From Chloroflexota bacterium (GTDB lineage: Bacteria > Chloroflexota > Dehalococcoidia > DSGV01): a DNA stretch of 64,000 nucleotides. The notes below the pieces were generated by a model, which did no database searches, was not told where the DNA came from, and saw only the letters and a list, made by a program, of their open reading frames with translations. Below are positions 21,299 through 29,287 of this stretch, one piece after another (the first letter of the stretch is position 1; the number at the start of each line of letters is the position of its first letter). The translations under genes were made by a program, and so were the position numbers. The stretch covers positions 1 to 64,000 of the forward strand of contig JAJYLG010000006.1 in the NCBI GenBank assembly GCA_021787985.1, read 5' to 3'.

Positions 21299-21742
21299 AT
21301 GACTCGCGCGGACGCGACGGAGCGGATCCTCGCCGCCAGGAAAGCCAAGGGGCTGACATTCGAGGAGATCGCGCGTAGAGTCGGCCGGCACAAGGTTTGG
21401 GTGACCGCGGCCTTGCTGGGCCAGGCCAGCATGTCGGCCGACGAAGCCCAGACCGTGGTCGACCTGCTCGGGCTGGACCGAGAGGTCGCCGGGGCGCTCC
21501 AGGAGTGCCCGACGAAGGGCTCGCTGGAAGCGGCCGTGCCGGTGGACCCGTTGATCTACCGTCTGCACGAGATCACGCAGGTCTACGGCACGACGGTCAA
21601 GGCCATCATCCACGAGATGTTCGGCGATGGGATCATGAGCGCCATCGATTTCGAGATGGATATCCAGAAGCTCGAGGACCCGAAGGGCGACCGGGTGGTC
21701 ATCACGTACAACGGCAAGTTCTTGCCGTACCGGAAGTGGTAG
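21299..21742 (+). CDS. cynS: Cyanate hydratase (cyanase)
   Basis: LIYRLHEITQVYGTTVKAIIHEMFGDGIMSAIDFEMDIQKLEDPKGDRVVITYNGKFLPYRKW. Confidence 0.95.
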   Translation: MTRADATERILAARKAKGLTFEEIARRVGRHKVWVTAALLGQASMSADEAQTVVDLLGLDREVAGALQECPTKGSLEAAVPVDPLIYRLHEITQVYGTTVKAIIHEMFGDGIMSAIDFEMDIQKLEDPKGDRVVITYNGKFLPYRKW

Positions 21743-21782
21743 GGACGACAGCCGAGGCGCCGGGCCGGCCCGCGGACGGCGC

Positions 21783-22709
21783 TCAGGGCGGCGCTTGGAG
21801 AGGCGAGCCGTCGAGGGCGAGCCAGCGGGTCACGGGCGGGCAGCCGCCGTTTGGCTCCTCCAGCAGCTCGCGCAACGCGGAGACCACGGCGCCGGGCGCC
21901 TCCTCTGGCACGAAGTGCCCGCAGTTGGGCACGAAGCGGAAGCGCACGTCCGGGAAGAAGCGGTGCATGCCGTCGGTGAGCGAAGCCGGCAGCACCGGAT
22001 CGTTCAACCCCCAGATGACCGACGTGCGTTGCATGATGACACGGCCGAAATCGCGCCGCAGCAACCGACGGTCCTCGCGCAAGAAGGCGCGGTAGTAGTT
22101 GATCGCCGCGCTCAGACGGCCGGGCTCGCGGAAGCCGCGGGCGTACTCCTCGATGACGCTGTCGGTGAAGATGCTGCGGTGGACGGCCGCGCCGCGCAGA
22201 GCGCGGGCGAGGAGGCCGGTGACATCGCGCAGCATGGCGCGCTCCGGCAGCCCAGGAAGCTGAAAGAAGAAGACGTACCACGAGCGACGGAGCTGTCCCG
22301 GGCCCAGCGCGTGCGGCATGTGCAGGTAGGGCATGTTGACGATCGCGAAGCGGTCGAGCAGCTCCGGGTAGTCGACCGCGAACTGGTAGGCGACGCCGCC
22401 GCCCCAGTCATGGCCAACCACCGTGGCTTTCTCGTGGCCGAGCGCGCGCAACAGGCCGGCGACGTCGGCGGCGAGCCGGTCCTTGCTGTAGGCCGCGCGG
22501 CCGATCGGCGCGTCGGATGCGCCGTAGCCGCGCAGGTCCGGCGCGATACAGGTGTAATCGGACGCCAGCGCCTGCATCACGTTCCGCCAGCAGTACCACG
22601 ACTGAGGGAAGCCGTGCAGGAAGACGATCGGCGGTCCCGAGCCGGCGATGGCGACGTGCAGCCGCACCTCGCCCACGTCAACCAGGTCGTCGCGGTACTC
22701 GAGAACCAT
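21783..22709 (-). CDS. Alpha/beta hydrolase (haloacetate dehalogenase/epoxide hydrolase-like)
   Basis: IVFLHGFPQSWYCWRNVMQAL...APDLRGYGASD...VVGHDWGGGVAYQFA...NCGHFVPEEAP. Confidence 0.88.
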   Translation of the reverse strand: MVLEYRDDLVDVGEVRLHVAIAGSGPPIVFLHGFPQSWYCWRNVMQALASDYTCIAPDLRGYGASDAPIGRAAYSKDRLAADVAGLLRALGHEKATVVGHDWGGGVAYQFAVDYPELLDRFAIVNMPYLHMPHALGPGQLRRSWYVFFFQLPGLPERAMLRDVTGLLARALRGAAVHRSIFTDSVIEEYARGFREPGRLSAAINYYRAFLREDRRLLRRDFGRVIMQRTSVIWGLNDPVLPASLTDGMHRFFPDVRFRFVPNCGHFVPEEAPGAVVSALRELLEEPNGGCPPVTRWLALDGSPLQAPP

Positions 22710-22791
22710 GTCCCCTCCTCGCGGGTCCACTGGCGCCAGTGTACGGGCGACGTGCGCCCAGCCGCAGCAGGTGCCACCATGGAAACGAGCG

Positions 22792-23415
22792 ATGGGTATG
22801 GTGTACTTGGTCCGTCACGGAAATGCGCGCAACCCGCGCAAGGTGGCCTACGGATTCCTGCGCGGGTTTCCCCTGTCGGAACGCGGCCGGCGTGAGGCCG
22901 AGGTGGCAGCGGAGTTTCTTGCCGATCGGCCCGTGTCGCGCTTGTACGCCAGCCCGCTGCAGCGCGCGCGCCAGACCGCCGCGATTATCGCGGCACGCCA
23001 TCCGGGCGTTGCGGTGCGGCGCTCGCCCCTGCTGCGCGAGAGCGAGCAGTCGCGGCTGTGGCAGGGCCATCGCTGGGAGGAGATGCCGGCGCTCTACCCG
23101 GAGCGCTGGCGCCTGTATCAGGAGCGGCCCGGGGAGTTCAACGAGGGCGAGTCGTTGGCGCAGATCGCCGCGCGGCTGGCGCGCGCGGTGGTGCGGGCGG
23201 CGCGCGACTCGGGCGATCGGGCGGCGGTCTGCGTGAGCCACCGCGACCCGATCGTGGCGCTGCGGCTATGGGCGAGCGGAGGGACGTTCGACCTGCTGCA
23301 CGAGCTGGACTGCGCGACGGCCTCAGTCACGGCGTTCGAGCTGACCGGCGAGGGGCTATGCGAGCGCTGGTACTGGCGGCCGCGGCTGGACGAGCGGACG
23401 GCGCGGGAGCTGTAG
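22792..23415 (+). CDS. Histidine phosphatase (phosphoglycerate mutase-like) family protein
   Basis: MVYLVRHGNARNPRKVAYGFLRGFPLSERGRREAE...LYASPLQRARQTAAIIA. Confidence 0.87.
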   Translation: MGMVYLVRHGNARNPRKVAYGFLRGFPLSERGRREAEVAAEFLADRPVSRLYASPLQRARQTAAIIAARHPGVAVRRSPLLRESEQSRLWQGHRWEEMPALYPERWRLYQERPGEFNEGESLAQIAARLARAVVRAARDSGDRAAVCVSHRDPIVALRLWASGGTFDLLHELDCATASVTAFELTGEGLCERWYWRPRLDERTAREL

Positions 23416-23470
23416 CGGCCGGAGCTGTACGGGATGTATGACGGGCGGGTGGGCGAACGGCCGCCGCGGG

Positions 23471-23498
23471 TTGACAGGGCCGGAAGCGGTGTTAGGCT
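23471..23498 (+). promoter_or_regulatory. Sigma70-like promoter of ArsR-type gene
   Basis: TTGACA (23471-23476) - 16 bp - TAGGCT (23493-23498). Confidence 0.5.
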
Positions 23499-23499
23499 G

Positions 23500-23515
23500 T
23501 TAGCAACCTAGCTAA
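23500..23515. promoter_or_regulatory. Putative ArsR-family operator, copy 1
   Basis: TTAGCAACCTAGCTAA (TTAGC-N6-GCTAA), just downstream of -10; shares TAGCAA-N4-GCTAA with 24633-24647. Confidence 0.5.
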
Positions 23516-23527
23516 AAGGCTACCGAC

Positions 23528-24604
23528 ATGGCTGTCCCGCTTCCCGTCGTTGCCCCCTATACCGTGCGCGTGGGGGCGCGCCCGCCGCTGGAGATGGTGG
23601 CGCTGCTCAACCTCCTGGCGCGGCCCACGCCGGCCCGCCGGGCCACGCTGGAGCGCGTGCGCGCCGCCTTGCCGGGCGACCTGCTGGCCGATATCGAAGC
23701 GGTGTTCGGGCGTTGGCCGCAGTACCGCCACGGGCTCGAGCTGCCGCTGATCGTCCCGCTCGGTGCGGGCGTCGAGGAGTGGCTGGCAGCCGAACGGGTC
23801 GCCAGCGACCGCGACTTCTGGTGGCACGTGGTCGGGCGGGCGCTGCGGCCGGAGGACGTGGAGGTGGCCCTCGCCGCCCCGGGCAGGGCGTCCGAGCTGC
23901 TCGAGCAGCGGGCGCTGCTGCCTTGTTGTGACGACTGGATGTACTCGGCCTACGAGGCGATGCTGCGCGACCCGTTGGGCGAGCGGCGAGCCTTCGAGCG
24001 GCTGGCGGCGCGGTTCTGGGAGGAGTACTTCCGCAAGGAGGAGCGGTACCTGCGACCGCGGTGGGATGGAGCGGCGGCGGCGCTCGGCGAGCAGCGGGAG
24101 CGGATGGGCGACGGGGAGTTCATCGCGTCGCTGCGCCAGGGTCGGCCGCTGCCGGAGAACTTCCCGGAGGGGTACGAGACGCGCGAGGTGGAGGTGGTGC
24201 CGGTGTGGTATCACCCCGGGGGCGGAGCCGGGATGGTCTACGGGTGGGGCGCGGTGACGCTGCTGTACGACGCGTTCCACCAGGCGGCGTTCCACCAGAC
24301 GCTGGGGATCGCGCCGGCGCAGTCGAACCGGGAGTCGCTGGCGCGTGCTTTCGCGGCGCTTTCGGACGAGAACCGATTGCAGATCCTCCGCCACGTGGCA
24401 CAGTCGCCGGAGCTGAACGGGAGCTGGCTGGCACACAAGCTCGGGATCTCGCGTCCGGCAGTGTCGCGTCACATGGCGCTGCTGCGGCAGGCGGGCCTGG
24501 TGGAGGAGCGCCAGGAGGAGAACCGGGTGCTCTACAGCTTGCGGCTGGACGGGGTTCGAGAGCTGGGCACACAGCTCCTCGCGTACCTCGGAGTCGAGCT
24601 CTAG
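23528..24604 (+). CDS. ArsR-family transcriptional regulator with long N-terminal domain (DUF5937-like)
   Basis: C-terminal wHTH: ALARAFAALSDENRLQILRHVAQSPELNGSWLAHKLGISRPAVSRHMALLRQAGLVEERQEENRVLYSL. Confidence 0.85.
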   Translation: MAVPLPVVAPYTVRVGARPPLEMVALLNLLARPTPARRATLERVRAALPGDLLADIEAVFGRWPQYRHGLELPLIVPLGAGVEEWLAAERVASDRDFWWHVVGRALRPEDVEVALAAPGRASELLEQRALLPCCDDWMYSAYEAMLRDPLGERRAFERLAARFWEEYFRKEERYLRPRWDGAAAALGEQRERMGDGEFIASLRQGRPLPENFPEGYETREVEVVPVWYHPGGGAGMVYGWGAVTLLYDAFHQAAFHQTLGIAPAQSNRESLARAFAALSDENRLQILRHVAQSPELNGSWLAHKLGISRPAVSRHMALLRQAGLVEERQEENRVLYSLRLDGVRELGTQLLAYLGVEL

Positions 24605-24632
24605 CGGGGGGCGTTCTTGCGCTATTTGATGG

Positions 24633-24647
24633 TAGCAAATGTGCTAA
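24633..24647. promoter_or_regulatory. Putative ArsR-family operator, copy 2
   Basis: TAGCAAATGTGCTAA, same half-site arrangement as copy 1, overlapping GCTAATTAGC palindrome. Confidence 0.45.
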
Positions 24648-24981
24648 TTAGCGATCCTCCCCCGGCGGCGGGCCGTTCCCACCGGGAGATCTCCACCCCG
24701 GGCGCTGCCCGGGATCCAGGACAGGGGGTGTGACCGTGGGCGACATCAACGCAATGAGGATGAGGATGAGGACGATGGTCGGTGAACGGCACGGAGGCGC
24801 GGTCCACGGGGTGGAGATCCAGTTCCGTAGCCAGAAGGTCGGCAGGTGACCATCTCCACGGTGACCGGCGCTGTGATCGCCGGGCAGGAGGGTTGCGCGG
24901 ACGGAGCAAGCCGTCCACGTTGGGACGCCTTCGCGGCCGGACGGCCGGCAGAGGGCGGCTGCGAGCGAGGAGAGCTCAACC

Positions 24982-25194
24982 ATGATGAACTTACACGGCA
25001 TGGAGGTGGCGGCGCGAGAGCACCGGGAGTCTCTAGTGCGCCAGGCCGCCCTGGCCCGGCTGGCGACCCGACCGGTCGGGTTGCGCCGGCGGACGGGCTT
25101 CCTGCTGGCGCGCTTCGCCGCTCGGGTCGGCGGGTTCGAGCTGGTCGTGAACGGCGACTATGACTATGCCCGGGACGACCGGCTCAGCGGTTGA
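24982..25194 (+). CDS. Small hypothetical protein (70 aa)
   Basis: Intact ORF with RBS-like GAGGAGAG upstream; bounded downstream by strong hairpin. Confidence 0.4.
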   Translation: MMNLHGMEVAAREHRESLVRQAALARLATRPVGLRRRTGFLLARFAARVGGFELVVNGDYDYARDDRLSG

Positions 25195-25233
25195 CCGTGC
25201 GGGGCCAGCAGCGCGGACCGCCGTTCATCCACG

Positions 25234-25267
25234 GGACTGCCCCCCGGTCACGGACCGGGGGCAGTCC
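25234..25267 (+). terminator. Strong hairpin (terminator-like, no clear U-tract)
   Basis: GGACTGCCCCCCGGTC-ACG-GACCGGGGGCAGTCC, about 15 bp with one bulged C. Confidence 0.5.
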
Positions 25268-25433
25268 GTCTCTGGGAGCCGCAGGGCCGAAGGCCACTCT
25301 GTGGCCGGGGCGCGGCGGGAACCCGAATTCCCCCGTTCTCGGCCGTTCCGGGGCTGGAGGAGGCCGCGGCGACGGCCGATGATCCCGTTGGACGGGCGCG
25401 GCACCGGCGTGATCTATCCACGGAGGAGACGGA

Positions 25434-26327
25434 ATGGAGACGGAGCGGCCCGGCGGGTCAGGGCCTGACGCGACCGGCCTGCCGTCCTTCAACTCGTGGG
25501 AAGAGGCGGCTCTGGTCGTCACCGAGGGAATCCAGGAAGTGGCGGCCGCCATGCGGTTCGTGCAGACGACTCTGCGCGAGCTGAACTCCCTCGTGCCACA
25601 GATCCAGGAGGTGCGCGAGCAGCTCGTCAGCCTGGGCTGGGACGCGGAGACCGGGTTCAGCGCGCTGCTGGAGGGCCTCCAGCCCCTGGCGCTTAGCGGC
25701 GGTCCCGGGCAGGCGAACGGCGTTGCTCAGGACGGCGAAAACGGCGCGGACGAGCCGCCCGCCTGGAACGGCGCGGCGCGAGGGCGCGAGGACGGCGACG
25801 CGACCGCGCGCGTCGAGCCGGAGCCGCTCCACGAGCGACAGCCCGAGTCGAGGCCGGAGGCCCGCCCCCGCCGGTCCGCGGAGGCCGCCCCCTCTCCCGG
25901 AGAGGTCCGGGCGAGCGCTGCCGCCGCCTCGGAGTCCGAGGCGCCCGCGGCGGAAGCAACGCCGGAGAGCTCCACGGAACCGGAAGCGACTACGGCTGCC
26001 CTCGTGCCCACCGAGGAGGCTGAGCCGCCCGCCGATGCGGGACCGCCCGGGCTTGCGAACGACGATGAGGCAGGCAGCCAGGTGCTGCGTCTCACGGTGG
26101 AACGCGGCGGCGCACGGATCGACCTGGCGGCGCTGCACCAGGCGATCTTCTCGCAGCCCGGCGTCGTGGACGCCAATCTGCTGCGCTACATCGACGGCGC
26201 GGCCACGATCGACGTGGTCGCGGACCTGCAGGCGGACCTGCGCGGCCTGGTGGAGGCGATCCGCCTCCAGTGTGGCGAGGACGTCCGCGTGACCGAGACT
26301 TCGCCAGACGACCGGCGGGCAGCATGA
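25434..26327 (+). CDS. Hypothetical protein: helical N-terminus, Glu/Ala/Pro-rich linker, small C-terminal alpha/beta domain
   Basis: Good start; ordered N-terminal helices, low-complexity acidic middle, ordered C-terminus. Confidence 0.6.
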   Translation: METERPGGSGPDATGLPSFNSWEEAALVVTEGIQEVAAAMRFVQTTLRELNSLVPQIQEVREQLVSLGWDAETGFSALLEGLQPLALSGGPGQANGVAQDGENGADEPPAWNGAARGREDGDATARVEPEPLHERQPESRPEARPRRSAEAAPSPGEVRASAAAASESEAPAAEATPESSTEPEATTAALVPTEEAEPPADAGPPGLANDDEAGSQVLRLTVERGGARIDLAALHQAIFSQPGVVDANLLRYIDGAATIDVVADLQADLRGLVEAIRLQCGEDVRVTETSPDDRRAA

Positions 26328-26348
26328 GGGTCGAGAGGTCCATCCACG

Positions 26349-27512
26349 ATGCGATTCTTCGGACGCAGACCGGAACCCGGCGAGGATTCGCCGACATCGT
26401 CGCTCGCGGTGCCGGACGCGATGGGCGCTGACGAGACTCGCTCGCTCGACGGCCTGCGCCCCCCGGACGAGCTGCAGCGCGTGCTTGCCCGCGTCCACCT
26501 GCCTCGCACGATGGAGGAGGAGGTCCGATTCCTGATCGAGGACGGCGCTACCTCCCTCGGCGCCGTCTTCGGGCTGCCGCTGCTCATCGACCGAGGCCGC
26601 ATGGTGCTCAGCACGCGCGTCGCCGGGCGCTGCGGCTCCGGGCTGCTGCAGGACGCCTCGAAGCTGTTCGGCACGGACCTGGGTGAGTTCGAGTTCCCAC
26701 TGGATGAGGCGTCGCGCCGCATGGCGCTGCTGGACGGGCGCGAGGTGCGCAGCGCCGACCGCGTCGCGGCGTTCTGGGGCGACGTCGTCCCGCCGCCGGT
26801 CTGCGACGCGGCGCAGGAGGCGATGGACGTTCACCAGGTTTTCGCGCTGCCGCTCTTCACGGACGAAGATCTGTACGGCCTCTACTACATCTTCATGGGC
26901 AAAGAGCAGATCCCTACCGAGGCGGTGGAGCTGTACGGCGTGCACGTCACGTTGGCCGTGCGCAACCTGGTCTCCGTGGAGGAGGCGCGCGCTCTCGGGG
27001 AGGTCGACCAGGTCACCTGGACGGCGAACCGGACACGCTTCCTCGAGCTGCTCGACGCGGAGACGCAGCGCGGCCTGCGCTACGAGACGCCCTTCGCCGT
27101 CGTGCTGGCGGTCTTCGAGGACCTGAAGCAGTTCGTCGATACCTATGGGCAGGCGATGGCCAACCGACTGCTGCGCTCGGCCGCGATGGCGGTGGGGCGG
27201 GCGGTGCGCGCTCCGGATGTGGTGGCGCGCTACGACCAGGACACGCTGGCGCTGCTGCTGCCGATGGCCGATCACAAGAGCGCGCAAGAGGTGGCCAACC
27301 GCGCCGCCAATGTGCTCGGCAACATCCGGGTGACGATACGCGCGGTCACGGCCCAGCCGGTAACGGCGGTGACCGCCGTAGCCGCGTTCCCCGAGGACGG
27401 ACGCAGCCGCGCGCAGCTCTTGGAGCGGGCGGAGGCGGCGCTCGCCGAGCGGCGGGGTAAGGCGGTTCGCGCGCCTGCCAGCGGGGACGAGCAGGGCCGC
27501 CGAGTCGCCTGA
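26349..27512 (+). CDS. GAF-like plus degenerate GGDEF-domain protein
   Basis: C-terminal half follows GGDEF fold (FLELLDAETQRGLRYETPFAVVLAVFEDLKQFVDTYGQAMANRLLRSAAMAVGRAVRAPDVVARYDQDTLALLLP); signature replaced by YDQDT. Confidence 0.65.
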   Translation: MRFFGRRPEPGEDSPTSSLAVPDAMGADETRSLDGLRPPDELQRVLARVHLPRTMEEEVRFLIEDGATSLGAVFGLPLLIDRGRMVLSTRVAGRCGSGLLQDASKLFGTDLGEFEFPLDEASRRMALLDGREVRSADRVAAFWGDVVPPPVCDAAQEAMDVHQVFALPLFTDEDLYGLYYIFMGKEQIPTEAVELYGVHVTLAVRNLVSVEEARALGEVDQVTWTANRTRFLELLDAETQRGLRYETPFAVVLAVFEDLKQFVDTYGQAMANRLLRSAAMAVGRAVRAPDVVARYDQDTLALLLPMADHKSAQEVANRAANVLGNIRVTIRAVTAQPVTAVTAVAAFPEDGRSRAQLLERAEAALAERRGKAVRAPASGDEQGRRVA

Positions 27513-27535
27513 GACCTATCTGCTGAGTCGCGCTC

Positions 27536-27660
27536 TCCCGTCATTCCCGCGCAGCCTGCCCCCGCGAAGCCGGCGGGCGGGAATCCAGCGGCGAGCGGAT
27601 TGCTCTCCACGCTGGATTCCGGCTCGCGCTCGCTCCGCTCGCTGGGCCGGAACGACGGGA
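27536..27660. repeat. REP/MITE-like palindromic intergenic repeat (CGTCATTCCCGCG type)
   Basis: Outer arms TCCCGTCATTCC / GGAACGACGGGA (imperfect) and inner arms GGAATCCAGCG (27580-27590) / CGCTGGATTCC (27610-27620, perfect). Confidence 0.65.
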
Positions 27661-27755
27661 GCGGCTGCCGCCAGTCCTGCGGGGCGCGGGAGCACTGCGG
27701 TTGCCTGGCATACCGGCTGGTTGGAATCTTGTGTTACTGCGGCGTTTATGGACTC

Positions 27756-27784
27756 TTGACACATTCCTGAGACGGCAGTATGAT
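27756..27784 (+). promoter_or_regulatory. Sigma70-like promoter
   Basis: TTGACA (27756-27761) - 17 bp - TATGAT (27779-27784). Confidence 0.75.
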
Positions 27785-27978
27785 TCCGATACCGTTTCGC
27801 CATGGGCGAGCGACCGCCGCGTCCGGGACAACCGCGGGGACAGGCGCGGCACGTCGCGGGCCCCCGTCACGGGGCGAATGCGGCCGGCCAGGGCTGGAAG
27901 CGAGTCACTCCCCCGCGGTGCTCGGCTCGAGAGGCGTGTCCTGTCGTGCCGGGGAGAGCCATCAGGCGGGGTGATGGC

Positions 27979-28614
27979 GTGGGGTCGGGTCTCCGGGCGA
28001 GCGTCCCCCTGGTCGGGGAGTTCTACGACGTAGACGGCGGGGAAACTCCGCCACTGCTCTTCGTTGCGACCGACAACGTCGACGACGACTGCGTAGCGGT
28101 GATCCGGGAGCTGAAGGCCTCCAACGAGGAGGCCGCGGTTATCGTCTTGTACACCGGCGGCGACCCCGAGCAGGAGATATCGGTGCTCGACGCTGGAGCT
28201 GACGATTGTATCCTGGTAGCTTTCGATTTCCGCCATCTGTCGGCGCGCTTACGCGCCGCGGTGGCCCGCTTTCGGCGGATCGACCATCCTCACCGGCTGG
28301 CGTGTCCCATCGAGGTAGATCCGCTGACTCACCAGGTCCGGGTCGATGGACACGGCCTGACCTTGAGCCCGCTGGAGTTCCGCTTCCTGCTCGAGCTGCG
28401 ACAGCAGCGCGGGAAGCTGGTGCCGTATGAGCGTCTCGAGCAGATCCTCTGGGGCGAAACCGACCGCGCCTCGCGCCAGTCGCTGAAGCAGTTGGCGCAT
28501 CGTCTGCGCCTCCGACTCGGCAACGCCGCCCCCTCCGTCGTCTGCGTCCCGGGTGTTGGCTACATCCTGCAGGAGAGCCCCGTGCCATTGGTGACGAGCG
28601 TGTCACCGAAGTGA
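27979..28614 (+). CDS. OmpR/PhoB-type winged-helix regulator with degenerate receiver
   Basis: C-terminal wHTH: DPLTHQVRVDGHGLTLSPLEFRFLLELRQQRGKLVPYERLEQILWGE...LKQLAHRLRLRLG...VPGVGYILQ; start codon uncertain. Confidence 0.8.
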   Translation: MGSGLRASVPLVGEFYDVDGGETPPLLFVATDNVDDDCVAVIRELKASNEEAAVIVLYTGGDPEQEISVLDAGADDCILVAFDFRHLSARLRAAVARFRRIDHPHRLACPIEVDPLTHQVRVDGHGLTLSPLEFRFLLELRQQRGKLVPYERLEQILWGETDRASRQSLKQLAHRLRLRLGNAAPSVVCVPGVGYILQESPVPLVTSVSPK

Positions 28615-28619
28615 CCGGC

Positions 28620-28659
28620 CTGTCACCACTTCTTCACGCTTCTTTACTCACCTTTCTGC
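28620..28659 (+). promoter_or_regulatory. Array of 11-bp-spaced direct repeats, candidate PhoB/OmpR-family binding site
   Basis: CTGTCAC-CACT-TCTTCAC-GCTT-CTTTACT-CACC-TTTCTGC. Confidence 0.5.
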
Positions 28660-28708
28660 CGTAGCGTCACCATCGCGCCATTGAACCGTCAGCGCGCGCT
28701 GGCGCAGC

Positions 28709-29116
28709 GTGCTGATCGTGAAAGTCGTTCTGGTCGTGAATCCGGACGAAGCGGAGCGGGGCCGGATCGCCAGGGCGATCAGGGAGGCGGGGTACAACGT
28801 GCTGGAGGCCCGGGACGAGACGGAGGCCCTGGCGCAGATCCGTGGTGCGCCCCAGGCGCTGCTGGTCGTGGCCGAGGAGACGCCGCCCGGACCGCCACTC
28901 GAGGTGATCGTGACGCTGCGACAGGCCACGCGCGCGCCGCTGCTGTTCGTCGCGCGGCAGGGGGTGTCGGAGCTAGAGGCGCTCGCGCTGGGTGCGGACC
29001 ACTACCAGCGCCGGCCGCTGCTGCCGGAGCTGCTGGTAACCCGCGTGCGCTCGCTCTCGCGCCGCTGGCGGGAGGGCGACGACCCGGACGGGAACCATCA
29101 CCGGGAGAGGGGGTGA
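28709..29116 (+). CDS. Stand-alone pseudo-receiver domain protein
   Basis: CheY-like fold (VVLVVNPDEAERGRIARAIREAGYNVLEARDETEAL...ALGADHYQRRPLLPELLVTRVRSL) lacking canonical Asp and Lys. Confidence 0.75.
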   Translation: MLIVKVVLVVNPDEAERGRIARAIREAGYNVLEARDETEALAQIRGAPQALLVVAEETPPGPPLEVIVTLRQATRAPLLFVARQGVSELEALALGADHYQRRPLLPELLVTRVRSLSRRWREGDDPDGNHHRERG

Positions 29117-29146
29117 TCACCATCGGCCAGCACAACCGCATAGCGA

Positions 29147-29174
29147 GGCCCTGACAGGGCAGTCTGTCAGGGCC
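29147..29174 (+). terminator. Strong hairpin, terminator or operator-like
   Basis: GGCCCTGACA-GGGCAGTC-TGTCAGGGCC, perfect 10-bp arms. Confidence 0.45.
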
Positions 29175-29287
29175 CGGACAAAGGCGGGCCAGAGCCGCAC
29201 CTTCGCCGCAACCAGAGGATCGCATGCGGCAGGCTCGCCGGCAAGCAGCGGGGAGGACCCGCGAGCATACGGAAGGAGAACGACATC

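Noticed and set aside
25458-27287. 609-aa minus-strand ORF
   Set aside because: Antisense to the 25434 and 26349 genes; low-complexity His/Arg-rich shadow.
28620-28659. CRISPR-like or tandem-repeat array
   Set aside because: The 11-bp periodic heptamers are too short and divergent for CRISPR; interpreted as regulator sites.
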